Positions 25,846 to 35,200 of a DNA stretch of 64,000 nt are shown here, piece after piece. The stretch spans positions 19,008-83,007 of the forward strand of contig NZ_RJAC01000031.1 of assembly GCF_003999975.1 (NCBI RefSeq), written 5' to 3'. The notes under the pieces were generated by a model. It was not told where the DNA came from and searched no databases. It saw only the letters and a list, made by a program, of their open reading frames with translations. The translations under genes were made by a program, and so were the position numbers. The first letter of the stretch is position 1, and every line of letters begins with the position of its first letter. This stretch comes from Actinoplanes solisilvae. GTDB taxonomy: Bacteria; Actinomycetota; Actinomycetes; Mycobacteriales; Micromonosporaceae.

Positions 25846-26628
25846 ATGCGCTTCGCCACCTGGAACGTCAACTCGGTCAAGGCACGGCTGCCGCGCCTGC
25901 TCGAATGGCTCGACGCCACCAAGCCCGACGTGGTGTGCCTGCAGGAGACCAAGGTCAGCGCCGACGGCTTCCCGTCCGACGAGGTCCGCGAACTCGGGTA
26001 CGACACCGCCGCGTACGGTCAGGGCCGCTGGAACGGGGTCGCTCTGCTCTCCCGGGCCGGGCTCGACGACGTACGGCATGGTTTCGCCGGGGAACCGGGC
26101 TACCCCGACCCGGAGGCCCGCGCGATCAGCGCGCTCATCGGCGGCATCCGCTTCTACTCGATCTACGTGCCCAACGGGCGTACGCCCGAGGACCCGCACT
26201 ACGCCTACAAGCTGTCGTGGCTGGCCGCCCTGCGCACCGCGCTGGCCGCCGAGGTCGCGTCCGGGCCGCTGGTGGTGGCGGGCGACTTCAACGTGGCGCC
26301 GACCGACGACGACGTCTGGGACCCGGCGGTGTTCGTCGGCTCGACCCACGTGACCCCGCCCGAGCGGGAGGCGCTGGCCGAGATCCGCGCCGTCGGACTG
26401 CGTGACATCGTCGGCCGGCCCATGAAGGGCGACCACCCGTTCACCTATTGGGATTACCGGGCCGGGATGTTCCACCAGAACAAGGGGATGAGAATCGACC
26501 TCGTCTATGCGAGCCCTTCGGTGGCCGACCGGGTCACGGACGCGGTGGTCGACCGCGAGGCGCGCAAGGGTAAAGGTCCCAGCGACCACGCTCCGATCGT
26601 GGTCGATCTGGGGGCCGACGCCCCTTGA
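25846..26628 (+). CDS. xthA: Exodeoxyribonuclease III (AP endonuclease family)
   Basis: 260 residues, full length. Motifs are ATWNVNSVKARL, CLQETKVS (metal-binding Glu), GRWNGVALLS, VVAGDFNVAPTD, DYRAGMFHQNKGMRIDL and the C-terminal SDHAPIV catalytic histidine. It cleaves at abasic sites and degrades 3' ends in base-excision repair. Confidence 0.95.
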   Translation: MRFATWNVNSVKARLPRLLEWLDATKPDVVCLQETKVSADGFPSDEVRELGYDTAAYGQGRWNGVALLSRAGLDDVRHGFAGEPGYPDPEARAISALIGGIRFYSIYVPNGRTPEDPHYAYKLSWLAALRTALAAEVASGPLVVAGDFNVAPTDDDVWDPAVFVGSTHVTPPEREALAEIRAVGLRDIVGRPMKGDHPFTYWDYRAGMFHQNKGMRIDLVYASPSVADRVTDAVVDREARKGKGPSDHAPIVVDLGADAP

Positions 26629-26714
26629 TCACCGACCTGGGCATGTTTGCCCGGTCCACAAGCACGTAGTCTGAGATCAATGACCGAGCCGGGCGGGGAG
26701 AGACGGGAGGCACC

Positions 26715-28397
26715 ATGACAGCGCAATCGCCGGCGTCCGCCGGCGAAAGGCTGACCGACGGGCCCGCGCCCGCCCTGCTCCGCGCCGCTCTGGACGCCGC
26801 CAGTGAGGCGGTCGTGCTGTGCGGCTCGGCCGACGACACCATTGTGCTGGTCAACGCGGCCGCCCAGGCACTGGTCCCGGGCCTCGCCGCCGGCGCCACC
26901 GCGGCCGAGGGACCGCTGCCCGGGCTGGCCGGCGAAGAGTCCTTCACCTCCCGCTACCGCGGCCGCGATTTGCAGGGCCATCGGCGCGCCCTGGGCGACG
27001 ACCACTACGCGTGGTACCTGCGCGACCGCACCGAAGAGGTGGCCCGCGCCGACGCGCTGCGCGCCGAACGGGCCCGCGCCGCCTTCCTGGCCGACGCCGG
27101 ACGCCGCCTGTCCTCCTCGCTGCACCAGGGCCGCTGCCTGCGCATCACGGCCGAGCTCGCCGTCGCCCACCTGGCCGACGCCGCCCTGGTCGTACTACCC
27201 GCCGAACATCGGCAGAGTCAGTGGGTACGGCTGATCGCCGGCGGCACCCTCGAGGAGGGCACGCTGCGCGAGCAGTCCCTGACCTCGGTGCCGGGCCTGG
27301 TCGAGGCACTCGGCGGCTTCCCGCCCATCCCGAGCCGGTGGCTCGACGCGTCCCAGGCGCCCGAGTGGCTGCTGCCCGGCGCGTTCGGGCCGATCGGCGC
27401 GCTGCTGGTCACTCCCCTGCCCGGCAACGCCGAACCGGCCGGCGCGCTGATCCTGGCCCGCCGTGGCACCGGTGCCACGTTCACGCCCGACGACGAGATC
27501 CTGGCCCGCGTGTTCGCGGCCCGGGCCGGCGCCGCCCTCTCGGCCGCCGGCCTCTACCGCGACCAGGTCGACACGACGGCCGTGCTGCAGGCCGACCTGC
27601 TGCCGCCCGAACTGCCCCGCCCCGAGGGCATCGAGCTGTCCGGCTCCTACCAGGCCGCCCGCGGGTCGCTGCGCATCGGCGGCGACTTCTACGACGTGTT
27701 CGGCCCCACCGACGACAGCCCCGAAACGGTCATCGCCCTCGGCGACGTCTGCGGCCAGGGCCCCGAGGCGGCGGTGCTGACCGGCAAGGTCCGCCAGACG
27801 CTGCGCGCGCTGCGCCTGGTCGACGCCGCCCCCGCCACGATGCTGCGAGTGCTCAACCGGGCGCTGCTCGAGTCCGGCCGCCGGCACCGGTTCGTCACCA
27901 TGGTGGTGGGCTCGGTCAGCCGCGCCGACCACGGCCGGGTGCGCCTCGAGCTCGCGACCGGCGGCCACCCCGCGCCGCTGGTGCTGCGCGACGACGGCAC
28001 GGTCGAAGAGGTGCCGGTCAGCGGCACCCTGATCGGCGCGTTCGCCCGCACGGTGGTGCGCCCGGCCGAGGTCGAGCTGGCCCCCGGCGAGCTGTGCCTG
28101 CTCTACAGCGACGGCCTGACCGAGGCCCGCGGCGGTCCGTCGGGCGACGAGCTGTTCGGTGAGGCCCGGCTGCACGACGCGCTGACCGAGTGCCGGGGTC
28201 TGCCCGGCGCGGCGACCCTCGAACGGGTGCGCCAGCTCGTCAGCGACTGGGTGCACGGCGGCATCCACGACGACATCGCCATGCTGGCCGTCCGCGCCCC
28301 GGCCCGCACGCCCCTCAGCCTGCGCAACGGCGACCGCACCACGTCCCCGTTCGCGATCGACGCCCGCCGCCCCGACCGGCGGCGACCCCGATCATGA
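26715..28397 (+). CDS. PAS-GAF-SpoIIE (PP2C-type) phosphatase
   Basis: 560 residues. An N-terminal PAS-like domain (about 18-120), a GAF-like domain (about 130-295) and a SpoIIE/RsbU PP2C domain (about 310-540). Phosphatase metal motifs are intact: RIGGDFYDVF, ALGDVCGQGPEAA, ATGGHPAPL, YSDGLTEARGG and IHDDIAMLAV. Such proteins dephosphorylate anti-anti-sigma factors in partner-switching control of SigB/SigF-type sigma factors. The stop overlaps the start of the B12-binding gene (ATGA). Input would come through PAS/GAF or from that neighbour. No anti-sigma or STAS gene is adjacent. Confidence 0.9.
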   Translation: MTAQSPASAGERLTDGPAPALLRAALDAASEAVVLCGSADDTIVLVNAAAQALVPGLAAGATAAEGPLPGLAGEESFTSRYRGRDLQGHRRALGDDHYAWYLRDRTEEVARADALRAERARAAFLADAGRRLSSSLHQGRCLRITAELAVAHLADAALVVLPAEHRQSQWVRLIAGGTLEEGTLREQSLTSVPGLVEALGGFPPIPSRWLDASQAPEWLLPGAFGPIGALLVTPLPGNAEPAGALILARRGTGATFTPDDEILARVFAARAGAALSAAGLYRDQVDTTAVLQADLLPPELPRPEGIELSGSYQAARGSLRIGGDFYDVFGPTDDSPETVIALGDVCGQGPEAAVLTGKVRQTLRALRLVDAAPATMLRVLNRALLESGRRHRFVTMVVGSVSRADHGRVRLELATGGHPAPLVLRDDGTVEEVPVSGTLIGAFARTVVRPAEVELAPGELCLLYSDGLTEARGGPSGDELFGEARLHDALTECRGLPGAATLERVRQLVSDWVHGGIHDDIAMLAVRAPARTPLSLRNGDRTTSPFAIDARRPDRRRPRS

Positions 28398-29428
28398 GCG
28401 TCGCCGCCCGCCGCCCGCTCGACGACCCCGGCCTGGCCGACGAGTTCCTGCGCGTCATCGGCGACGGCGACGAGTACGCGGCCGTCGACATGGTCACGTC
28501 ACTGCTCGACGACGGCGTCCCGGCCCAGCGCATCATGATCGACCTCATTGCGCGTACGCAGGCCCGGGTGGGTGACCTGTGGGCGGCGAACCAGTGGTCG
28601 GTGGCCCGCGAGCACGCCGCGACCGCGATCAGTGAACGCGCGCTGGGAGCGCTGGCGGCCCGCACGAATGTGAAACCCAGCCGGGGCCGGGTGACGATCG
28701 CGTGCGTCGACGGCGAATGGCACGCGTTGCCGACCCGCATCCTGGCCGAGATGCTGCGCCTCGACGGCTGGCGCGTCGACTTCCTCGGCGCGAACGTGCC
28801 CGGCCCGCACCTGATCACCCATCTGCACCAGACCGGCCCCGACGTGGTCGCGCTGAGCTGCATGATCGCGACCCGGTTGCCCCGCGCCCACGCGGCGATC
28901 ACGGCCTGCCGCGCGGCCGGGGTGCCGGTCATCGCGGGCGGTCGCGGTTTCGGTCCCGGCGGCCGCTACGCGCAACACCTGGGCGCCGACGCCTGGGCCG
29001 CCGGCGCCGAGGAAGCCGTACGCCGTCTGGCCCGCAACTGGCCCCCGCACAACCAGGACGCCCCGCTCGCGGCCCACCTGGGCGACGACGAATACACGTA
29101 CGTGGTCCGCCACCGCCCCGAATTGATCAGTACGGCGATGAAGCGGCTGGCCGAGGCCTACCCGACGATGCGCGAGTACAACCAGCGCCAACGCGACGCG
29201 ACCGCCGAGGACATGGCGCACATCGTCGATTTCCTGGCGGCCGCGCTCTACGTCAGCGAGACCGCCGTCTTCACCGACTTCGTGACCTGGACCGAGGGCG
29301 TGCTGCGCGCCCGCGGCGTCCCGCCGGTGGCCCTGCGCGTCGGCCTGCAGACGATCCAGGACCAGCTGCGCGACTACCCGGCCGCCACCGCGATCCTCGC
29401 CTCCGGCGCCGCCCGCATCCCGGCCTGA
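28394..29428 (+). CDS. Cobalamin-binding photoreceptor-like protein with C-terminal helical domain
   Basis: 344 residues, three parts. Residues 12-92 form the helical B12-binding cap and contain W63-x9-E73-H74, the signature of AdoCbl light sensors such as CarH. Residues 97-215 form the Rossmann-type B12-binding domain with candidate lower-ligand His110 (VDGEWHALPTRI), LGANVPGPHLI, VALSCM and VIAGGRGFG. Residues 230-340 form an all-helical domain (EYNQRQRDAT, VFTDFVTWTEGVL) that resembles globin/phycobiliprotein-like modules. There is no DNA-binding domain. It is coupled by ATGA overlap to the SpoIIE phosphatase, so it probably senses light or cobalamin for that phosphatase. This is inference; B12 binding itself is well supported. 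Confidence 0.85.
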   Translation: MSVAARRPLDDPGLADEFLRVIGDGDEYAAVDMVTSLLDDGVPAQRIMIDLIARTQARVGDLWAANQWSVAREHAATAISERALGALAARTNVKPSRGRVTIACVDGEWHALPTRILAEMLRLDGWRVDFLGANVPGPHLITHLHQTGPDVVALSCMIATRLPRAHAAITACRAAGVPVIAGGRGFGPGGRYAQHLGADAWAAGAEEAVRRLARNWPPHNQDAPLAAHLGDDEYTYVVRHRPELISTAMKRLAEAYPTMREYNQRQRDATAEDMAHIVDFLAAALYVSETAVFTDFVTWTEGVLRARGVPPVALRVGLQTIQDQLRDYPAATAILASGAARIPA

Positions 29429-29766
29429 CTTCCGGGCTTCAAGGCTTCGGACATGTCCGAGACGGTGCAGGCGGACAAGCGACTCGCGATCGAGATGTCC
29501 GGGGCTCGGACGGGCAGCAATCGGCAAGCCACCGGAACCGGTCGCCGGATAATCGGTAGCGCCCGGCGCGGGGGGCTCCTATCGTGGGCGCATGATCTCC
29601 TGATGACGCGGCCCGTCGAGGCCGTTCACGTGCTCGGTTCCGGGTGCTCCGGCGTTTTGTCCGCCGTGGAGCCCACATCGTGCCGACACCCGGAGCAACC
29701 ACGTTCTTCTTCCCCGGCTCCACCGTGCCCGGCCCCGCTGCTCAGCGGGGCTTCGAGGAGGTCTGC
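29429..29766. other. Intergenic stretch, no gene seen
   Basis: About 340 bases. An open frame at 29453-29818 has no ribosome site, runs into the next gene in another frame and resembles no family. The end carries GAGGAGG, the ribosome site of the next gene. Confidence 0.5.
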
Positions 29767-30012
29767 ATGCCTGGCCAGCGCTTCACCGTTCAGCTCAATC
29801 CGGATGATCTCGCCGTGAGCGACTTCGCCGCGGCCCTGTTCCGCCCGGGCGGCGAGTCTGCCGATCGCGGCGAACGTAAGGACGCGCCCGGCGCCGAGCA
29901 CCACGGCGCCCGCGACGGCAAGGAGGCCGCCCGGCAGCGGTCCGGCCGTGACCGCGCAGGTCGCGCGGCCGGCGCGGCGACGGGTCGTTCGTACGCCTTC
30001 CGGCGCAGCTGA
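29767..30012 (+). CDS. 81-residue charged hypothetical protein
   Basis: It begins MPGQRFTVQLNPDDLAVSDF and continues with a disordered Arg/Glu/Gly/Ala-rich tail. The ATG follows GAGGAGGTCTGC, an excellent ribosome site, and a perfect hairpin follows the stop; both argue that it is real. No family recognised. Confidence 0.5.
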   Translation: MPGQRFTVQLNPDDLAVSDFAAALFRPGGESADRGERKDAPGAEHHGARDGKEAARQRSGRDRAGRAAGAATGRSYAFRRS

Positions 30013-30020
30013 CCGACACG

Positions 30021-30054
30021 GTGGAAGGGGCACCCAGGCGGGTGCCCCTTCCAC
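30021..30054. terminator. Perfect bidirectional terminator hairpin
   Basis: A 15-bp perfect stem pairs 30021-30035 (GTGGAAGGGGCACCC) with 30040-30054, with an AGGC loop. It lies between convergent genes. Confidence 0.8.
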
Positions 30055-30058
30055 GTGT

Positions 30059-30445
30059 TCAGTCCAGAACCGCTACGGCCTCGACCTCGACCAGGTGTTC
30101 GGGCACGTCGAGCGCCGAGATGCCGAACAGCGAGGCCGGGGCCTCGATCGTGACACCGAGCTTGGCCGCGGCCCGGCCGACCCCGTCGATCAGCTCGGGC
30201 ATGCGGTCCGGCGTCCAGTCGACGACGTGCATGGTCAGCTTCACCACGTCGCCGAACGTGGCCCCGGCGGCGGCCAGAGCGGTGCCCACCTGCAGATAGC
30301 ACTGCTCGACCTGGGTGGCGAAGTCGCCGCCCTCCCAGGCGACCTGACCGGCGACGTGGATCATCCTGGTGCCGGTCGCCACCGAAACCTGCTTGTAGAA
30401 CGGGATCTCCGGTAGTCCGGGCGGGTTGATCAGGCTGACGGCCAT
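30059..30445 (-). CDS. RidA family (YjgF/YER057c/UK114) protein
   Basis: 128 residues. The fold is shown by VATGTRMIHVAGQVAWEGGD, VVKLTMHVVDW and the C-terminal HLVEVEAVAVLD. The canonical RidA arginine (usually in xxRxxV near the C-terminus) is not obvious: the region reads ISALDVPEHLVEVEA, so imine deaminase activity is uncertain. GGAGG stands 7 bases before the ATG. Confidence 0.85.
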   Translation of the reverse strand: MAVSLINPPGLPEIPFYKQVSVATGTRMIHVAGQVAWEGGDFATQVEQCYLQVGTALAAAGATFGDVVKLTMHVVDWTPDRMPELIDGVGRAAAKLGVTIEAPASLFGISALDVPEHLVEVEAVAVLD

Positions 30446-30499
30446 GCGGGTGCCTCCAGACGAGAGATGACTACCCCGACCGTACGGTGACCTGGGGTT

Positions 30500-31432
30500 T
30501 TATCCCAGCTCGGCGTAGACGTCGTCGAGACGGCCGTGGTACATGTCGGTGCGGGTGTTGAAGTTCGGGCCGCCGATGCGCAGCGGCAGCTCGTTGCTGA
30601 TCGACAGGTTCGACGGGATGGTCGTCTGGCCGCGCTGAACGTTGTCGACCCACACGGACAGGGCCGTGCCGCTGCGCTGGCAGAGCACCTTGTGCCACTG
30701 ACCGTCGGCGACCGAGGTGGCCGAGCGGGCGATGTAGACGGTCTCGGAGCCGGTGCCGACCACGACGCACTGGGCCTTGCCGTGCGTGCGGCCGACCTGC
30801 AGCTTCCACTGGCTGGAGGTGTTCGCGACGCCCTTCTGCAGGATGTTCGCCGACCCGACGATCTGGGCCTTGGTGAGCTGCATACGCGCCGACCAGCGGA
30901 ACGTCTTCGTACCCGGGTTGAGGTTGGCGGTGTTGGGGGCTTCGAGCAGACCACGCGGGCAGGTGCGGGCGTTGGAGGCGCAGGCGGCCGGGAACGAGAT
31001 GTAGCGGCCGCTGGGGGTGGCGGGCTCGAAGCGGATGACACCCTGATCGGCGTAGCGGGCGGTCAGGGCCGGCCCGCGCCCCGACGTGTCGGCGACCTTA
31101 CCGTCGACCGCGCCCGCGTCGAAGCCCCAGCGCGCGACCAGCAGCGGGGTGGTAGGCGCGGCAGGAGCGGCAGGAGCCGCGGCCGGAGCAGCGGCCGGGG
31201 CAGCCGCCGGAGCAGCGGCCGGGGCAGCCGCCGGAGCAGCGGCCGGGGCAGCCGCCGGGGCAGCGGCCGGGGCAGCGGCAACCTGCGGGGCAGCGGCGGC
31301 GGCCGCGGTCGGGGCGGGGGCAGCCGCCGGCTGATTTGCTTCCGGGGTGGCGCCGGGGGCCGGTGCGGCGAAGGCCGGCGTCGCCGGAACGATGAGGGCC
31401 GAGGCGGCAGCGAGCGCAAGAGCGAGCTTCAT
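30500..31432 (-). CDS. Secreted LamG-domain protein with Ala/Pro repeat stalk
   Basis: 310 residues. The signal peptide MKLALALAAASALIVPATPA ends near FAAPAP. Residues 30-95 are a low-complexity stalk of AAPAAAP repeats, encoded by 12/24-bp DNA repeats at about 31150-31270. Residues 97-310 are a LamG-like domain with NILQKG, KLQVG, TSVADGQWHK and a terminal YHGRLDDVYAELG. The domain is clearly paralogous to the C-terminus of the protein at 10490-12310. The start at 31432 was chosen at the signal peptide; the frame continues upstream without support. Probably cell-surface. Confidence 0.8.
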   Translation of the reverse strand: MKLALALAAASALIVPATPAFAAPAPGATPEANQPAAAPAPTAAAAAAPQVAAAPAAAPAAAPAAAPAAAPAAAPAAAPAAAPAAAPAAPAAPTTPLLVARWGFDAGAVDGKVADTSGRGPALTARYADQGVIRFEPATPSGRYISFPAACASNARTCPRGLLEAPNTANLNPGTKTFRWSARMQLTKAQIVGSANILQKGVANTSSQWKLQVGRTHGKAQCVVVGTGSETVYIARSATSVADGQWHKVLCQRSGTALSVWVDNVQRGQTTIPSNLSISNELPLRIGGPNFNTRTDMYHGRLDDVYAELG

Positions 31433-31588
31433 GCCTAGACGATGACTTATAGACCGTTTTCTCCGCAAAGCACCCCTATCAGCGTTTCGGGCGATCCCAG
31501 AAGAGGGATACGCGCGGCAGCGACCGAATCTCGCATGGATAAATAACGAAAAATCCGGCACGAGGCTTCGCCACCCGTGAAGAGAGCA

Positions 31589-31761
31589 GGCGGGACGGAG
31601 GCGGCGCACAGCAGAGGGGCGGGCGGGGGCGGCGCACAGCAGAGGGGCGGGCGGGGGCGGCGCACGGCAGACGGGGCGGGACAGAGGCGGCGCACGGCAG
31701 AGGCGGGACAGAGCGGCACACAGCAGAGAGGCGGGACAGAGGCGGCGTACGGCAGAGGGGG
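31589..31761. repeat. 27-28-bp tandem repeat tract, about six copies
   Basis: Units of the type GCGGG-(C/A)-GGAGGCGGCGCA-(C/G)-GCAGAG repeat head to tail with point changes. The 31433-31809 gap between two minus-strand genes holds this tract and a terminator, and nothing else I can identify. Frames through it give Pro/Arg/Cys repeats and are not genes. Confidence 0.85.
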
Positions 31762-31771
31762 TGGAAAGCGG

Positions 31772-31796
31772 AACGGCCCGCCGGTGGCGGGCCGTT
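31772..31796 (-). terminator. Terminator hairpin
   Basis: An 11-bp perfect stem pairs 31772-31782 (AACGGCCCGCC) with 31786-31796, with a 3-nt loop, 13 bases past the stop of the 31810-32190 gene. Confidence 0.75.
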
Positions 31797-31809
31797 CAGC
31801 GACGGTCGG

Positions 31810-32190
31810 TCAGAGGGCGTTGTTCTGCTCGGCGAGCATGCAGATGGCGACCAGGCGCAGCAGGTGCCAGTCGGCGGCCTGCCAGTCGGCGCAGGTCACG
31901 GGGGCCTCGCCGGGCTCGGGGAGGGTGCGGCTCATGCGGCGGGCGCCGGCGACGATGGCCCGGGCGTAACCCGCCAGGCCCTCGGCGTCGGCCTCGCGGC
32001 CGGCCGAGTCGAGGGCGTCGCGGACCGCGGCGGCGTGCTGGTCGACCAGGGCGAGCAGGCCCGGGTCGGCGAGCGCGGCGACGATTCCGTCGACGCCGAC
32101 CCGCGCCATCATCTCGTCCAGCAGACCGGTCGCCGGCGAGGCCGGAACGAGCGGAGAGATCGGGGCGAAGGCGAGGTAATCGTTCGTCAT
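31810..32190 (-). CDS. Hypothetical helical protein, 126 residues
   Basis: Starts MTNDYLAFAPISPLVPASPA. Mostly predicted alpha-helical, with LLDEMMARVGVDGIVAALAD, ALVDQHAAAVRDAL and a C-terminal ADWQAADWHLLRLVAICMLA. No signal peptide or membrane helix. It resembles small actinobacterial proteins of unknown function, but I cannot name the family with confidence. It lies 75 bp downstream of hrpA on the same strand and may share its transcript. Confidence 0.6.
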   Translation of the reverse strand: MTNDYLAFAPISPLVPASPATGLLDEMMARVGVDGIVAALADPGLLALVDQHAAAVRDALDSAGREADAEGLAGYARAIVAGARRMSRTLPEPGEAPVTCADWQAADWHLLRLVAICMLAEQNNAL

Positions 32191-32265
32191 GGCGAGAACG
32201 CTAAGGGCTGCCGGGCACCCATGACAGTGGGGTAACCGAACGGCACCCGAGCGTCAACGAGCGTG

Positions 32266-35200
32266 CTACGTCGGGAGCTGGTCCATCGCCTTGTAGATCC
32301 TTTTGTCCGATATCGGATAGGCGGTTCCCAACGATTGAGCGAAGAAGTTGATCCGCAACTCCTCGATCATCCAGCGGATCTCGCGGATCCCCTCCGCGGG
32401 CGCTCCGAGGTCGCGCAGCTCGCGCCACTCCGACTCGATCTCGTGGATCTGGCCCATCAGCTGCCGGTCACGGCCCAGGGTCGTCGGCAGCCGGTCGAGC
32501 CGATAGACGATGCCTCGCAGATAGCGCGGCAGGTGGTGCAGTTGCCGCCACCCTGTCTCGGTCACGAAGCCGGCGTGCACCAGGCCCTTGAGCTGCTGCC
32601 GGATGTCGGCCAGGGCGGGCAGCATCGACGGGTCGCGCAGCGATTTGAGGCGCTGGTCGATGTCGTACGCCGTGGCGAGCACCTGCCGCACCTGGGTGAC
32701 CACGTTCGCGACGGCGTCGACCAGGTCTTGCCGCACCGCGTCGCGCAGGGAGGCGAACTCGATCGACGACCACACCGGCCCGCCCGCGTCGGTGACCAGC
32801 TTGTCGACCGCCGCGCCGGCGCAGTCGTCGAGAAGGTCGGCGATCGACCGGTACGGGTTCCCGCGCGTGAGTTCGAGCTTGGCCCGGTTGTCGAGCCGTC
32901 CCTGCAGGTAGCGGGCGGCCGGCGGCAACGTCAGGAGCAGCAGCTTGCGTGTTCCGGCGATCATGGCCGTACGCTGCTCGGCCTCGGTCTCGAAGACCTT
33001 GATCGCGATGCTGTCGCCCTCGTCGACCAGCGCGGGGAAGACGTTGACCTCGTAACCGCCCCGCACCTGGGCCACTTTGCGGGGCAGCATGCCGAAGTCG
33101 TTGGTGGTGATCCCGCGGCGCTCGATGTCGCCGGCCGCCTTCGAGATGGTCTGCTGCACCTTCGGGGCGAGCGAGCGGCGCAGCACCTCGAGGTCGCGCC
33201 CCTCCCCCACGACCTTGTCGTTCTCGTCGATCACGCGGAAGTTGACCCGCAGGTGTTCGGGCACCTGGTCGGGCCGCCACGCGTCGCGGGGCACGATCGT
33301 CCCGGTGAGCCGGCGCAGTTCACCCGCGATCGCGTCGGGCAGCGGTCCACGCCGGGCCGGAACGCGGTCGAGCACGGCCTCAGCCCAGTCCGGCACCGGT
33401 ACGAAGTTCGTACGCAACGCCTTGGGCAGGGCCCGGATCAGGGCGATCACGACGTCGCGGCGGAACCCGGGCACCGACCAGCCGAAGTCCTCCGGGTCGA
33501 GCTTGTTGAGCAGCGCGATCGGCACGCGCACGGAGACGCCGTCGGCCTTCGAGTTCGGCTCGAACTCGTACGTCAGGGGCAGTTTGACCCCGCCGGCCAG
33601 CCAGGCGTCCGGGTACGCGTTCGGGTCGACGCCGTCGCGGCCGGAGTTGACCAGCATCTCGCGGGTGAAGGTCAACAGCTCGGGTTCCGTACGCCGTGCC
33701 TTCTTCCACCACGCGTCGAAGTGCCGGGCGGAGACGACGTCGGCCGGGATGCGCGCGTCGTAGAGGGCGTACACGGTCTCGTCGTCGACCGCGATGTCGC
33801 GGCGGCGGGCCCGGTTCTCGATCTCCTCGATCTGGGCCAGCAGCTTGGTGTTGTCGGCGTAGAACTTGTGGTGCGTCTCCCAGTCGCCCTCGACGAGCGC
33901 GTGCCTGATGAACAGCTCGCGCGACGCCACCGGGTCGACCTTGGAGTAGCCGACCTTGCGCCGCGGCACGATCGGCAACCCATAGAGAGTCACCTTCTCG
34001 TACGCCATCACGGCGCCCTGCTTCTTCTCCCAGTGCGGCTCGCTGTAGCTGCGTTTCACCAGGTGCGGGGCGAGTTTCTCGGCCCATTCGGGTTCGATGC
34101 GAGCGTTGACGCGGCCCCACAGCCGGCTCGTCTCGACCAGTTCGGCCGACATCACCCAGCGCGGCTGCTTCTTGAACAGCGCCGAACCGGGGAAGATCGC
34201 GAACTTCGCCCCGCGCGCGCCCAGATATTCGCGCTTGTCGGTGTCTTTGAGCCCGATGTGCGAGAGCAGCCCCGACAGCAGAGCGGTGTGCACGTGCTGG
34301 CCCTCGGCGACCTCCTCGCGATCCTCCACGAGAGACAGTCCGAGCGTACGGCTCACCTGCCGGAGTTGTGCGTAGATGTCCTGCCACTCCCGCACGCGCA
34401 GGTAGTTGAGGAACTCGGTGCGGCACAGCCGGCGGAACTGGTTGCCGCTGAGCTCCTGCTGTTTCTCGCGCAGGTATCGCCAGAGGTTGAGGTAGCTGAA
34501 GAAGTCCGATTCCTTGTCGGTGAACCGGGCGTGCTTCTCGTCGGCCTGCTGCTGCTTCTCGGCCGGGCGCTCGCGGGGGTCCTGGATGGACAGTGCGGCC
34601 GCGATCACCATGACCTCGGCCAGGCACTCCTGCCGGTCGGCCTCGATCACCATGCGGGCCAGGCGCGGGTCGACCGGGAGCTGGGCGAGCTGGCGGCCCA
34701 TCGGGGTGAGCTTGCGGTCGTCGAGCGCGCCGAGCTCTTCGAGCAGCTTCACGCCGTCGGTGATGTTGCGCCGGTCGGGCGGGTCGATGAACGGGAACTT
34801 GGCGAGGTCGCCCAGGCCCAGGTTGGTCATCTGCAGGATGACGCTGGCCAGGTTGGTCCGCAGGATCTCGGGCTCGGTGAACTCGGGGCGGGCCTCGAAG
34901 TCCTCCTCGGAGTAGAGCCGGATGCAGATGCCGTCGGCGACGCGGCCGCAGCGTCCCTTGCGCTGGTTGGCGCTGGCCTGCGAGACCGGTTCGATCGGCA
35001 GGCGCTGCACCTTGAGCCGGTTGGAGTAGCGGCTGATGCGCGCGGTGCCGGGGTCGATGACGTAGCGGATGCCGGGGACGGTCAGCGAGGTCTCGGCGAC
35101 GTTGGTGGCCAGCACGACACGGCGGCGGGAGTGCCGTTCGAAGACCTTGTGCTGCTCGGCGGCCGACAGCCGGCCGTAGAGCGGCACGATGTCGGTGTCG

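Noticed and set aside
29453..29818. A 121-residue plus-strand frame.
   Set aside because: No ribosome site, Ser/Pro-rich shadow-like composition, and it overlaps the better-supported gene at 29767 in another frame.
31447..31721. Minus-strand frames encoding repeated AVRRPRPPLC-like peptide.
   Set aside because: They are read from the tandem DNA repeat, have no start signal and are open in more than one frame.
31589..31761. Possible CRISPR array.
   Set aside because: The units adjoin directly with no unique spacers and no cas genes are near.
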